A DNA stretch of 64,000 nucleotides from Elusimicrobiota bacterium (GCA_016722575.1 JADKIY010000001.1:620001-684000), one strand, 5' to 3'; counted from the stretch's first letter, positions 51,260 to 60,079 are shown. Program-made: numbers and translations. The notes: generated by a model from the letters alone, not told the origin.

Positions 51260-51861
51260 CGGACGTTCGCCCGGACCACGCGGCCGTCCTGGCCATGGTG
51301 ACCCCCCGGTCACGCGTCCTGGACCTTGGTTGCGGGACGGGAGACCTCCTCGCCCTGCTCGTTCGGGAAAAACAAGTGATCGCCCAGGGGATCGAACTGC
51401 GGGACGAGTCGATTTACCAATGCGTGGAAAAGGGCCTCACGGTTCTGCACGGGGACATTGAGGGCGGGTTGGGGGAATTTCCCGATCAATCCTTCGATTT
51501 CGTGATTTTGAACCAGAGCATGCAGGAAACCCGGAACGTGGAATTCGTCATGAAAGAAGCGCTTCGGGTGGGAAAAGCGGCCATTATCGGTTTCCCGAAC
51601 ATGTGCTATTGGAAGGCCCGGTTCGACGTGTTTTTCCGGGGCCGGACGCCCGTTTCCCGGGCCCTCCCCTACCGTTGGCACAACACACCCAACGTCCACT
51701 TCCTAAGTTTTCTGGACTTTACCGACTTCTGCCGGGAAAAGGGCCTCGAGATCTTGGACCGCGCCGCCCTGAACGCCCGGGGACCCGTTCGCTGTTGGCC
51801 CAACCTCTTCGGGGAAATCGCGGTTTACAAGCTACGGCCGGGACGGTCCTGCGCGCTTTGA
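51256..51861 (+). CDS. metW: MetW methyltransferase-like protein
   Basis: 201 residues from GTG 51256, overlapping metX. The SAM-binding motif VLDLGCGTGDLLALL and later GFPNMCYWKAR and LPYRWHNTPNVHFLS are MetW signatures. MetW pairs with MetX in many bacteria and is required for or enhances homoserine acetylation in some. It ends the met operon. Confidence 0.93.
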   Translation: MTDVRPDHAAVLAMVTPRSRVLDLGCGTGDLLALLVREKQVIAQGIELRDESIYQCVEKGLTVLHGDIEGGLGEFPDQSFDFVILNQSMQETRNVEFVMKEALRVGKAAIIGFPNMCYWKARFDVFFRGRTPVSRALPYRWHNTPNVHFLSFLDFTDFCREKGLEILDRAALNARGPVRCWPNLFGEIAVYKLRPGRSCAL

Positions 51862-51884
51862 ATTTTCCGTCGAAAAATAATTAC

Positions 51885-51914
51885 TTGACGAGTCGACGTT
51901 GAATTTGTTAAGAT
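51885..51914 (+). promoter_or_regulatory. Promoter of the tandem-leader sulfate operon
   Basis: TTGACG (51885-51890) with TAAGAT (51909-51914), 18-base spacing, in an AT-rich stretch. It drives into RNA leader copy 2. Confidence 0.6.
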
Positions 51915-51930
51915 AAGAAAATAGCAACGG

Positions 51931-52003
51931 CGAGGCTTTAAGAACCAACTTGCCCCGGCCGCTGACCAGCGAAAGCTGGAAAGAAACAGGGGGCTAAAGC
52001 GGC
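51931..52003 (+). promoter_or_regulatory. Sulfur-linked structured RNA leader, copy 2
   Basis: Same core as copies 1 and 3: CGAGGCTTTAA, CCAACTTGCCCCGGCC and GGGGGCTAAAGCGGC. The apical hairpin is CCAGC-GAAA-GCTGG (51966-51979), different in sequence but conserved as a stem. GCCGC (51958) can pair with GCGGC (51999-52003). It is followed by its own terminator at 52026. Confidence 0.72.
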
Positions 52004-52025
52004 GAAGGACGAAGTTTCATTGTTT

Positions 52026-52059
52026 CCCGTGCCGCTTATCAAGCCGCACGGGTTTTTTT
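52026..52059 (+). terminator. Intrinsic terminator of leader copy 2
   Basis: CCCGTGC/GCACGGG stem with inner GCTT/AAGC, followed by seven T (52053-52059). No gene lies between it and leader copy 3. Confidence 0.85.
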
Positions 52060-52093
52060 ATTTTAAGGCCCCGCCGTGCTTTTGAGATGGCCT

Positions 52094-52116
52094 TGATGCT
52101 GTTTGATATGATAAAT
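52094..52116. promoter_or_regulatory. Imperfect palindrome between the two leaders
   Basis: GCTGTTTGAT-ATG-ATAAATCAGC, with eight of ten arm positions complementary, in an AT-rich stretch that contains TATGAT. It could be an operator or a second promoter region for leader copy 3. Confidence 0.4.
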
Positions 52117-52193
52117 CAGCATGAATTTTGAATTTATTTTTTTGGCGAGATCCCAAGCCCGCGTCGCCGCGGAAAACTTGGGACCGCGCCGAC

Positions 52194-52262
52194 CGGCGAG
52201 GCTTTAATTTCCAACTTGCCCCGGCCGACTCTCACGAGTAAACAGGGCGCTAAAGCGGTCGT
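52194..52262 (+). promoter_or_regulatory. Sulfur-linked structured RNA leader, copy 3
   Basis: Core identical to copy 1 (GGCGAGGCTTTAATTT, CCAACTTGCCCC, GGGCGCTAAAGCGG). The apical hairpin is ACTC-TCAC-GAGT (52228-52239), again maintained by compensatory change. GGCCG can pair with CGGTC. A perfect terminator follows at 52281, then the porin gene. Confidence 0.75.
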
Positions 52263-52280
52263 GTCCACAAGAGGATTTGT

Positions 52281-52316
52281 GACCCGTGCCGCATCAAAAG
52301 GCACGGGTCTTTTTTT
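52281..52316 (+). terminator. Intrinsic terminator of leader copy 3
   Basis: Ten-base perfect stem GACCCGTGCC/GGCACGGGTC and seven T. It lies 33 bases before the porin start, so it must be overridden for expression of the sulfate operon. Confidence 0.9.
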
Positions 52317-52348
52317 GGGCCCGGCCAAAAAACCGAAGGAGAAAACCA

Positions 52349-53731
52349 ATGAAGAAACAATGGGCAGTGGCCGGAGCGATCGTTTTGGGCGCTTTGGGCG
52401 GATGGAAAAGGGTGAACGCGGACGAATTGGCGGATCGGTTGAGCCAATTGGAACAACGGCAGAGCGTACTGGAGCGGAAATACGAAGTCGACCAGGAAAA
52501 CGCCGCCAACAAGGCCAAGGAAACCGCTTTGGCCAACGCCAGCGGCAAAGACGGGTTCGGGGTTAAATCGCCGGACGGCGCCTTTTCCTTGAAATTGTAC
52601 GGCGACGTCCAAGCGGACGGACGGTTTTTCCTCAAGGACGGCTCCCACGGGGTGACGTCTACCTTGACGGACACCTTTCTTCTCCGGCGCCTTCGTCCGG
52701 GGGTGGAGGTGACCCTCAATAAATGGATCACCGGCCGGCTTCAGCCGAACTTTGGAAACGGCGGGGCGACCTTGGACGACGCCTACGCCAATTTGGCTTT
52801 CCGGCCCACCGCGCAACTTCGCGTCGGTCGCTTCAAGCCGCCCGTGGGGTTGGAAAATCTTCGGTCCAGCGCCCGCTTAACCTTTGTGGAGCGCGCGCTC
52901 CCAACCGGGTTGGTGCCCAACTACGATCTGGGCGCCCAACTGTGGGGCGAGCTCGGGGCCGGACGGGCGGTCTACGCCGTGTCCGCGACCAACGGGGCGG
53001 CCGACGGCGCCAACGTCGACGGCGCCGACACGACGGATCGAAAAGATTTCGCCGCTCGGGTGTTCTTGACGCCTTTTAAGACATCGATCAAGCCCTCCCT
53101 GGCGGGGTTGGGGTTCGGATTTTCCGGATCCACCGGTCGGCAGGTCGGAACCGCCGCGGCGCCCGGGTTGACCGCCGGTTATAAAACCCACGGCCAAAAC
53201 ACCTTCTTTGCCTACCAGGGTCGAGCCGTGGCGGCCGGGAATCGGACGCGTTGGTCGCCCCAGCTGACGTGGTTTTCCGGTCCCTGGGCGCTGCTCGGCG
53301 AGCACGTGACGAGCCGCCAGGCAGTCCGGTCGACGGTCACCTTCGTCACCGCGGACTTGATTCAGCGGTCCTGGCAAGTCGCGGCGAGCTATGTGTTGAC
53401 CGGGGAGGACGCCACGGACAAAGGCGTCAAGCCCCGCCATCCCTACGAACCGGGCCACGCCGGATGGGGGGCCTGGGAAATCGCCGCCCGTTTCGGCCAA
53501 TTCACGGCCGGCCGGGCCGTCTTCGACCAGGTGGGGGCGAACACGTCCTTCGCCAGCGCCGCCGCCTCGGCCCGTTCGGCGCGATCTCTTTCCGCCGGTT
53601 TGAATTGGTATGCGACCAACAGCGTCAAGTGGCAGACGAACTTCGAAACCACGTCCTTCGACGGCGGCGCGGCCGGAGCCAACCGGCCGGTGGAGCGGGT
53701 CCTTTTGACCCGGATTCAACTGTCCTATTGA
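52349..53731 (+). CDS. OprP/OprO-type outer membrane porin
   Basis: 460 residues. A signal peptide (MKKQWAVAGAIVLGALGGW) is followed by a periplasmic coiled-coil (LADRLSQLEQRQSVLERKYEVDQENAANKAKE) and a beta-barrel of the phosphate-selective porin family (FSLKLYGDVQADGRFFL, LRRLRPGVEVTLNKW, LRVGRFKPPVGLENLRSS). It ends in LLTRIQLSY, the outer-membrane assembly signature. GAAGGAGA precedes the ATG. In this sulfate operon it probably admits sulfate, though family members carry phosphate; this is inference. Confidence 0.88.
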   Translation: MKKQWAVAGAIVLGALGGWKRVNADELADRLSQLEQRQSVLERKYEVDQENAANKAKETALANASGKDGFGVKSPDGAFSLKLYGDVQADGRFFLKDGSHGVTSTLTDTFLLRRLRPGVEVTLNKWITGRLQPNFGNGGATLDDAYANLAFRPTAQLRVGRFKPPVGLENLRSSARLTFVERALPTGLVPNYDLGAQLWGELGAGRAVYAVSATNGAADGANVDGADTTDRKDFAARVFLTPFKTSIKPSLAGLGFGFSGSTGRQVGTAAAPGLTAGYKTHGQNTFFAYQGRAVAAGNRTRWSPQLTWFSGPWALLGEHVTSRQAVRSTVTFVTADLIQRSWQVAASYVLTGEDATDKGVKPRHPYEPGHAGWGAWEIAARFGQFTAGRAVFDQVGANTSFASAAASARSARSLSAGLNWYATNSVKWQTNFETTSFDGGAAGANRPVERVLLTRIQLSY

Positions 53732-53764
53732 ACGTTCCCTCAAACTTTTTAACAGGAGAATTTC

Positions 53765-54778
53765 GTGAATACAAAAATCGCTAAATTCGTTTTTGGGGCG
53801 GCTCTGGCCACGATTTTCACGGGCCGTTTATTCGCCAAGGAAATCAAGTTGCTCAACGTGTCCTACGATCCGACCCGGGAGCTTTATCAGGACGTGAACA
53901 AGGCCTTCGGAGATTTTTGGAAAAGCCAAACGGGGGAGACCGTGACGGTGGAGCAGTCCCACGGGGGGTCGGGCAAGCAGGCCCGGGCCGTCATTGATGG
54001 ACTGGACGCCGATGTGGTGACCCTGGCTTTGGCCTACGACATCGATGCCGTGGCGGAAAAGTCCGGCCTGTTGCCGAAAAATTGGCAAACCCGTCTGCCC
54101 CACAACAGCGCGCCCTACACCTCCACCATCGTGTTCCTCGTCCGGAAGGGCAACCCCAAAAACATTAAAGATTGGGAGGACCTGGTCGGCCCCGGGGTGA
54201 CCGTGGTCAGCCCCAATCCCAAAACCTCCGGGGGCGCCCGCTGGAACTACCTGGCCGCCTGGGGCTACGCCTTGAAAAAATTCGGCAACGACGATGCCAA
54301 GGTCAAGGATTTCGTGGGCCGGCTATTCAAGAACGTGCCGGTGCTGGACTCCGGCGCTCGGGGGGCCACGGTCACTTTCGTGGAGAGGGGGATCGGCGAC
54401 GTCTTGATCGCCTGGGAAAACGAAGCTTTCCTCGCCGTCAACGAGCTGGGAAAGGGCCGCTTTGAAATCGTCGTGCCCTCGGTCAGTATATTGGCCGAAC
54501 CGCCCGTCGCCCTGGTGGACAAGGTGGTCGACCGCCACGGAACGCGAAAGGCGGCCGAGGCCTACTTGAAATTCCTCTACACCGAGGAAGGGCAGGAGAT
54601 CGTCGCGAGGAACTATTACCGTCCCCGATCGGCGGCCGTGGCCGCGAAGCACGCGGGGGTTTTTCCGTCCCTTCGGCTTTTCACCATCGACGAAATTTTC
54701 GGCGGTTGGCAAAAGGCCCAAAAAACACACTTCTCCGACGGCGGCGTATTTGATCAAATCTATCAGCCCGGGCGTTAA
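53765..54778 (+). CDS. Sulfate/thiosulfate ABC transporter substrate-binding protein
   Basis: 337 residues from GTG 53765 (AGGAGA upstream). The signal peptide is followed by LLNVSYDPTRELYQDVNKAF, QSHGGSGKQARAVIDGLDADVVTLAL and NPKTSGGARWNYLAAWGYAL, which are Sbp/CysP hallmarks lining the sulfate pocket. Its permease genes lie downstream after a peroxiredoxin gene. Whether sulfate or thiosulfate is preferred cannot be told. Confidence 0.94.
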   Translation: MNTKIAKFVFGAALATIFTGRLFAKEIKLLNVSYDPTRELYQDVNKAFGDFWKSQTGETVTVEQSHGGSGKQARAVIDGLDADVVTLALAYDIDAVAEKSGLLPKNWQTRLPHNSAPYTSTIVFLVRKGNPKNIKDWEDLVGPGVTVVSPNPKTSGGARWNYLAAWGYALKKFGNDDAKVKDFVGRLFKNVPVLDSGARGATVTFVERGIGDVLIAWENEAFLAVNELGKGRFEIVVPSVSILAEPPVALVDKVVDRHGTRKAAEAYLKFLYTEEGQEIVARNYYRPRSAAVAAKHAGVFPSLRLFTIDEIFGGWQKAQKTHFSDGGVFDQIYQPGR

Positions 54779-54855
54779 AAAAAGTTGAGAGACCGCCCCT
54801 CGCCGTCGAGGCCCCGGGCCCGCCGAGGGCGGTATGGCGTTCCAGGAGGACTGAC

Positions 54856-55497
54856 ATGACCCTACGATTGGGCGACACCGCGCCGGACTTTGTCCAGGAC
54901 TCGACGGAGGGGCCCATCCATTTTCATTCGTGGATGGAGGGGAAATGGGCGATCCTTTTTTCCCACCCCCGGGACTTCACCCCCGTCTGCACCACCGAGC
55001 TGGGAGCGGTCGCCAAACTGAAACCCGAATTCGAACGACGAAACGTCAAAACCATCGGCTTAAGCGTCGACCTCTTGACCGACCACCTCGAGTGGTCCGA
55101 CGATATCGAGGAAACCCAGGGGGCGGCGTTAAACTTCCCGCTCCTGGCGGACGCGGACCGGAAAGTGGCCACCCTTTACGGGATGATCCATCCCAACGCC
55201 AACGACACTTTCACAGTCCGCTCGTTGTTCGTGATTGATCCGAACAAACGGGTGCGGCTGACGATCACCTACCCCGCGAGCACGGGCCGGAATTTTCAGG
55301 AAATACTGCGGGCGATCGATTCGCTCCAATTGACCGACAAGCACCGGGTGGCCACGCCCGTGGATTGGAAGTCCGGCGAGGACGTCATCATCGTGCCGAA
55401 CTTGAAGGACGAAGAGGAAATCAAGCGTCTTTTCCCCCGGGGATACACCGCGATCAAACCTTACATGCGGGTGACGCCTCAGCCGTCCGCCCAATGA
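54856..55497 (+). CDS. 1-Cys peroxiredoxin (Prx6 type)
   Basis: 213 residues. The peroxidatic Cys45 lies in HPRDFTPVCTTELG. The long C-terminal domain (VATPVDWKSGEDVIIVP, then GYTAIKPYMRVTPQP) is typical of Prx6. CCAGGAGGACTG precedes the ATG. It is inserted between the sulfate-binding protein and the permeases, so it is probably induced with sulfur uptake and may protect sulfur metabolism from peroxide. Confidence 0.93.
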   Translation: MTLRLGDTAPDFVQDSTEGPIHFHSWMEGKWAILFSHPRDFTPVCTTELGAVAKLKPEFERRNVKTIGLSVDLLTDHLEWSDDIEETQGAALNFPLLADADRKVATLYGMIHPNANDTFTVRSLFVIDPNKRVRLTITYPASTGRNFQEILRAIDSLQLTDKHRVATPVDWKSGEDVIIVPNLKDEEEIKRLFPRGYTAIKPYMRVTPQPSAQ

Positions 55498-55530
55498 CGA
55501 AGGGCGCGGGGACGACGGACAGGCTTTTTT

Positions 55531-56451
55531 GTGAAGGGAAAATGCCCGAATTCGCTGGGGAATCACCCGGGCAGCCGAGAATTTCGGGTTAACGTTATCG
55601 CGCAGGAGACGGACATCGGTATTCGGAAATTTTCCCCCGGCGTATTGCCGGGGTTCGGGTTGTCCCTGGGGTACACGATCTTTTATCTGTGCCTGATCGT
55701 GTTGATCCCCCTGTCGACCATCTTCGCGAAATCGGCGACCCTGGGACCGTCGGCTTTCTGGGCGGCGGTCACGACCCCCCGGGTCCTGGCGGCCTTTCGC
55801 TTGAGCTTCGGCGCTTCGGCCCTGGCGGCGGGAGTCAACAGCGTTTTCGGCCTGCTGGTGGCCTGGGTGCTGGTCCGCTATTCCTTCCCCGGGCGGCGGT
55901 TCGTGGACGCCGTGGTCGACATGCCCTTCGCCCTGCCCACCGCCGTGGCGGGCATCGCCTTGACCGCTCTTTACGCCCCCAACGGATGGATCGGCGCGCC
56001 CCTGGCCCGGTTCGGCATTCAGGCCGCCTTTGCGCCCCTGGGCGTCGTGATCGCGCTTATTTTCATCGGCCTGCCCTTCGTGGTCCGAACGCTCCAACCC
56101 GTTCTGGAAACCATGGAGTCCGACATGGAGGAAGCCGCCATGACCCTGGGGGCCTCCCGATGGCAAACCGTCCGCCGGGTGGTGTTTCCGCCGCTCGTGC
56201 CGGCGCTGTTGACGGGTTTCGCCCTGTCTTTCGCCCGGGCGGTGGGGGAGTACGGGTCCGTCGCCTTCATCTCCGGCAACATGCCCATGCGGACCGAAAT
56301 CGCGCCCCTCATGATCATGACCAAATTGGAACAGTACGATTACGCGGGCGCCACCGCCGTGGCCGTCGTCATGTTGCTTTTGTCCTTCGGCGTTCTTTTC
56401 ACCGTGAACCTGCTTCAGGCCTGGAGCCGTCGACGGGTGGGGGAAAAGTAA
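55531..56451 (+). CDS. cysT: Sulfate ABC transporter permease CysT
   Basis: 306 residues from GTG 55531. Six helices carry the permease loop EEAAMTLGASRWQTVRRVVFPPL (near 205) and LSFARAVGEYGSVAFISGNMP, diagnostic of CysT (CysU). The real start may be later: GGAG at about 55603 precedes possible ATC/ATT starts near 55613, and the first 25 residues are not family-like. The stop abuts the cysW ATG. Confidence 0.9.
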   Translation: MKGKCPNSLGNHPGSREFRVNVIAQETDIGIRKFSPGVLPGFGLSLGYTIFYLCLIVLIPLSTIFAKSATLGPSAFWAAVTTPRVLAAFRLSFGASALAAGVNSVFGLLVAWVLVRYSFPGRRFVDAVVDMPFALPTAVAGIALTALYAPNGWIGAPLARFGIQAAFAPLGVVIALIFIGLPFVVRTLQPVLETMESDMEEAAMTLGASRWQTVRRVVFPPLVPALLTGFALSFARAVGEYGSVAFISGNMPMRTEIAPLMIMTKLEQYDYAGATAVAVVMLLLSFGVLFTVNLLQAWSRRRVGEK

Positions 56452-57342
56452 ATGGCCGGCGCCGCCACGTCCCTGGCGCGGTCCACCGCCGGGCCCGCCC
56501 ACCGCCCCCTCACGGAACCGCGCTGGGTGCAATCCCTTTTAATCGGAAGCGCCCTGGTGTTCCTGGCTTTTTTCCTGCTTTTGCCGACCTTGGCCGTTTT
56601 CGTGAACGCTTTTCAGAAGGGCTGGGCCGCCTACGCTCGGGCCATCGGCGACCCCATGGCGTTGTCGGCCATCAAGCTTACGCTCATCGCGGCGGGGGTT
56701 TCGGTTCCCGCCAACGTTGTGTTCGGATTGGCCGCCTCCTGGGCCATTGCCCGTTTCCGGTTTCCCGGCAAGAATTTTCTCATCACGCTGATCGACCTGC
56801 CCTTTTCGGTGTCGCCGGTCATTTCGGGCATGGTCTTCGTCCTGATGTTCGGCGCCCAGGGCTGGTTCGGCCCCTGGTTGGCGGACCGCGGCGTGCGAAT
56901 CCTCTTCGCCGTCCCGGGCATCGTGCTGGCCACGGTGTTTGTGACGTTCCCTTTCGTCGCCCGGGAGCTCATTCCCCTGATGCAGGCCCAGGGAACGGAC
57001 GAAGAGGAAGCCGCCTTCGTCCTGGGCGCCAGCGGCCCCCAGATGTTCTGGCGCGTGACCCTTCCCAAAATCAAATGGGGCCTGTTGTACGGGATTATCC
57101 TTTGCAACGCCCGGGCCATGGGGGAATTCGGCGCCGTCTCCGTGGTGTCGGGCCACATCCGGGGCCGGACGAACACCATTCCCCTCCACGTGGAAATCCT
57201 CTACAACGAGTACAACTTCGTCGCCGCCTTCGCCGTGGCGTCGCTTCTCGCTTTTCTGGCCCTCCTCACCCTGGCCGCCAAAACCTGGGTGGAGTGGCGT
57301 TTTCAAGCCGAGGCCCAGGCCGCGGGCCGCGGCAGCCTCTAG
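56452..57342 (+). CDS. cysW: Sulfate ABC transporter permease CysW
   Basis: 296 residues starting directly after cysT. Six helices; DEEEAAFVLGASGPQMFWRVTLPKI near 182 is the ATPase-contact loop; CNARAMGEFGAVSVVSGHIRGRTNTIPLHVEILYNEY is the CysW signature. The expected ATPase gene cysA does not follow; the next 400 bases are non-coding. The ATPase must be supplied from elsewhere. Confidence 0.93.
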   Translation: MAGAATSLARSTAGPAHRPLTEPRWVQSLLIGSALVFLAFFLLLPTLAVFVNAFQKGWAAYARAIGDPMALSAIKLTLIAAGVSVPANVVFGLAASWAIARFRFPGKNFLITLIDLPFSVSPVISGMVFVLMFGAQGWFGPWLADRGVRILFAVPGIVLATVFVTFPFVARELIPLMQAQGTDEEEAAFVLGASGPQMFWRVTLPKIKWGLLYGIILCNARAMGEFGAVSVVSGHIRGRTNTIPLHVEILYNEYNFVAAFAVASLLAFLALLTLAAKTWVEWRFQAEAQAAGRGSL

Positions 57343-57706
57343 CGCCGATCCGTTTTTCCCTTCCCACCCGAAAAATTCGCCACTTCCCGATCCGCGCAGG
57401 GCGGCCGGCCCCGATCCTGAAATCAGTGCCTTTCTGGCCGTCGGGGCGGAGCCCGTCCATGCCTAAGGGACGGTGAGGCGCTTGTGGCGGTCGAGGGCTC
57501 CGGGGCGTGGGGTGGCGGTGGTTGTTTCACCGGGGGATTCGTCGGAGGCGGCGGCCGAAGGGATTGGTCGGTCCGTGATGGCGGAGCTTCGATCATCGGA
57601 CGTTGGCAAAATATGCCACCCGAGCAAAAGGGCCGTTGGGATCTTCGAGGAGTGGTTTTCGAAGGCCGTGCCCACCCGTTTTTTTCTCATCGACTCAGCG
57701 TTGTTC
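57343..57706. other. Non-coding spacer between cysW and pilin
   Basis: About 360 bases with only short, GC-skewed reading frames and no ribosome sites or family-like products. No clear terminator after cysW. The pilin promoter follows. Confidence 0.5.
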
Positions 57707-57735
57707 TTGCCTTTTTTTAGTCTCGGCCCTATGCT
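57707..57735 (+). promoter_or_regulatory. Promoter of the second pilin gene
   Basis: TTGCCT (57707-57712) and TATGCT (57730-57735) are 17 bases apart. The GTG start at 57741 would fall at the predicted transcription start, implying a leaderless mRNA. Confidence 0.55.
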
Positions 57736-57740
57736 AGGGA

Positions 57741-58217
57741 GTGATTAATAGGCGACATTTGTTGTCAGGATTTACGCTCATCGAGCTAATGCTGGTCGTG
57801 GCCATCATCGGTTTGTTGGCGGCCATCGCTATTCCGAAATTCGCCAATTTGGTCACGAAATCCCGGGAGGCGTCTGTTCGGGGCAAGTTGGGGGCGGTTC
57901 GCTCCGCGGTCACTCTTTATTACGTCGATATGGACGGCGAGGGGCCGGGGGGGGCCAACAACATCCACATCAATCACCCGGTTTTCGGAAGCGACCTCGT
58001 GCCGAAATACCTGGATGAAATCCCGATGATTTCCATTCCGACGGCCCCAACGCACGACGCCGCCAATCGATCCCTGGGACTGGGAACGGCGGATTGGCCC
58101 CCCAACCCGGTGGGGCCGGGGAATTGCGCCTACCGCGCCGCTACCTTTTCCGAGCCGAGAACGTTTATCCTCTGCACCCATACGGATACCTCGGGTCGGA
58201 CGTGGAGCCAGTATTGA
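57741..58217 (+). CDS. Type IV major pilin-like protein, second copy
   Basis: 158 residues from GTG 57741. A ten-residue leader (MINRRHLLSG) is cleaved before FTLIELMLVVAIIGLLAAIAIPKFANL. The globular region has YYVDMDGEGPGG, PKYLDEIPMISIP and a C-terminal CTHTDTSGRTWSQY very like the pilin at 48049-48498. It stands alone between sulfate permease and copper-efflux genes, under its own promoter. Confidence 0.9.
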   Translation: MINRRHLLSGFTLIELMLVVAIIGLLAAIAIPKFANLVTKSREASVRGKLGAVRSAVTLYYVDMDGEGPGGANNIHINHPVFGSDLVPKYLDEIPMISIPTAPTHDAANRSLGLGTADWPPNPVGPGNCAYRAATFSEPRTFILCTHTDTSGRTWSQY

Positions 58218-58259
58218 TCGGCCAACGACTTGAAATTGAGATTTCATGACATCGGTCAT

Positions 58260-58288
58260 TTGCGTTTACGCTCAATCGGGGGCATAAT
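58260..58288 (+). promoter_or_regulatory. Promoter of the copper-efflux operon
   Basis: TTGCGT (58260-58265) and CATAAT (58283-58288), 17-base spacing. The GTG start at 58295 is seven bases beyond the -10, again suggesting a leaderless start. Confidence 0.5.
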
Positions 58289-58294
58289 ACGAGC

Positions 58295-58675
58295 GTGAAG
58301 CGGATCTCGACGTTCTTGTTGGTGGGCGCCTATGCTTTCGGGGTCTTTGCCCTGCCGGGGAAGGTTTGCCCGTCGGGAGCGGCCGTCGCCGTTCCGGCTT
58401 CGGCGGCGAAGGGGCCGCCGTGCCATCGAGCCGCGTCGTCCAAGAAAACCCCTTGCACGGCCATGGTGTGCTGCCTGGTTCCGGAGGCGGAACGATCTTT
58501 TGCTCCCGTTCCCGCGCCGCCCGCCCCCGCCTTGGCTTGGGCCGGGCCCGAGACGTTCTCGCCCCCTCCCCCCCTCGCCGGGTTTCTCCCTCGGCTTTTC
58601 ACTCATCCGCCGCCCGGCCAATCCGCCGGGTTTTTGCTCGCCTTTTCCCTCCGCGCCCCTCCCACCGCCGCCTAA
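58295..58675 (+). CDS. Small exported Cys/His protein, DUF2946-like
   Basis: 126 residues from GTG 58295. The signal peptide (MKRISTFLLVGAYAFGVFA) is followed by a Cys/His cluster CHRAASSKKTPCTAMVCCLVPE, as in small periplasmic proteins that precede heavy-metal RND operons. The rest is Pro/Ala-rich with a hydrophobic C-terminus. A metal-binding accessory role for the TolC/CusB/CusA-like genes downstream is inferred from context. Confidence 0.6.
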   Translation: MKRISTFLLVGAYAFGVFALPGKVCPSGAAVAVPASAAKGPPCHRAASSKKTPCTAMVCCLVPEAERSFAPVPAPPAPALAWAGPETFSPPPPLAGFLPRLFTHPPPGQSAGFLLAFSLRAPPTAA

Positions 58676-58769
58676 CACCGGGCGTCGGGTCTATTTCCTT
58701 TCCATCGTTTAACTCCCTTCGCTCCGGGCCTTCGGTCCGGGATCGGCTTCGACCCGTTTGGAGCGTTCA

Positions 58770-60035
58770 ATGAAAAAATGGATTTTGGTGTTATTGTTTT
58801 CCACCCCGCCGCTGTTGGGCGCGGGGCCGGACGGTGTATTTCCAACGGTGGACGATCTATTGAATCGGGTGGAGCAATCCAATCCCGAACTCCGGGCGGC
58901 CCGGGGGGAAGCCGAAGCGGCCGCGGCCCGGGCCGATCGCGCGGGCGTGTGGCCCAACCCGGTGGTGGGGTTCTCGAAGGAAAAAATCCCCGCGGGGGAC
59001 CGAATGACCCACTGGCGGGGGGAACAGGAAATTCCTTTCCCCGGGAAACCCACCCAGGAGCGGCGTATGGGGCGCCACGAAGCGGCCTCGGCCGCGGCCC
59101 GGGCGCGGTCAAAAACCCTGGAATTCCGGACCGAAGCGCGGGATTTGGCGGCCCAACTGCGACGGTCGGAGGCGGTGACGTCCCTGATTGACCAGGAGAT
59201 CGAATCTCTGGACGCCCTGGTGGCGTCCCTACGGGCGCGCCTTTCGGCCGGGCGGGGCGGGTCCGGCGGGATGGGGGGGGCGGCGTCCGGCTCTCCGGCG
59301 GCGGATTTGTTTTCCCTGGAAGCCGAGCGGGGCCGCATGGAGAACATGCTTCGGGAAGAACGGCAGGAGGGCCGGGCGGCTCGCCTGCGTCTCAACCAGC
59401 TGTTGGACCGACCCTTGGACCTGCCCGTCGTCGTGTCGGCGCCGCCGGTTTTGATGCCCCCGGCGCAATCCCTGGAAGCGCTCCTGGAAACATCGAAAAC
59501 AGATAGCCCCATGTTGGCCCTGGCCCGCCACGAGCGCGGACACGCCCAGGCCCAACGAACCCAGGCGGCCTTGGCCTGGGCCCCGGACCTCGCCGTCATG
59601 GTGGACGAGCAAAAAATGGACACCGGCGAATCCGGGCGGGAAGTGGGTGTTTCGTTGTCGGTGCCCCTGTGGATTGCGGGCCCCTGGGCGGACAACCGGG
59701 AGGCCCGCCGGCACCGGGACGCGGCGGAGGACGCCGCCCGGGCCATGACGGTGGAGGTGGAACGCCAATTGCGCACGGAACACGCCGAAGTCTTGGCCCG
59801 GCTGGAATCGGCCCGCGCCTACGAACAGGCCATCCGCCCGGCGGCCCAAAGCGCCCTGGATCTGGTGCGCCGGCAATACGAAAGCGGGCGGGGGGAATTC
59901 GCCCGGGTGTTGGACGCCTTGCGGTCCCGGTTGGCCGTGGAAACCGAATACCAGGAAGCCCTGGCCCAATACGCCAACCACTGGGGCATGCTGGAAGAAT
60001 GGGCCGGCGCGCCGCTCTCGCCGGCGGCCCGGTGA
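58770..60035 (+). CDS. TolC-family outer membrane efflux protein (CusC/CzcC-like)
   Basis: 421 residues with signal peptide (ILVLLFSTPPLLG). Two long helical repeats typical of outer membrane efflux proteins are present: LLNRVEQSNPELRAARGEAEAA near 30, and LLETSKTDSPMLALARHERGHAQAQ near 235. WPNPVVGFSKEK and ALAWAPDLAVMVDEQ are the conserved beta-strand segments. GGAG lies upstream of ATG 58770. It forms the outer duct of the metal efflux system. Confidence 0.9.
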   Translation: MKKWILVLLFSTPPLLGAGPDGVFPTVDDLLNRVEQSNPELRAARGEAEAAAARADRAGVWPNPVVGFSKEKIPAGDRMTHWRGEQEIPFPGKPTQERRMGRHEAASAAARARSKTLEFRTEARDLAAQLRRSEAVTSLIDQEIESLDALVASLRARLSAGRGGSGGMGGAASGSPAADLFSLEAERGRMENMLREERQEGRAARLRLNQLLDRPLDLPVVVSAPPVLMPPAQSLEALLETSKTDSPMLALARHERGHAQAQRTQAALAWAPDLAVMVDEQKMDTGESGREVGVSLSVPLWIAGPWADNREARRHRDAAEDAARAMTVEVERQLRTEHAEVLARLESARAYEQAIRPAAQSALDLVRRQYESGRGEFARVLDALRSRLAVETEYQEALAQYANHWGMLEEWAGAPLSPAAR

Positions 60036-60079
60036 CCCCCATGAATCCACGACGATTCTTTTTCGCCTCGGAGGCGACC

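Noticed and set aside
57473..57748. Possible 91-codon gene between cysW and the pilin
   Set aside because: No ribosome site, low-complexity GC-rich start, overlaps the pilin promoter and start, and shows no family-like features.
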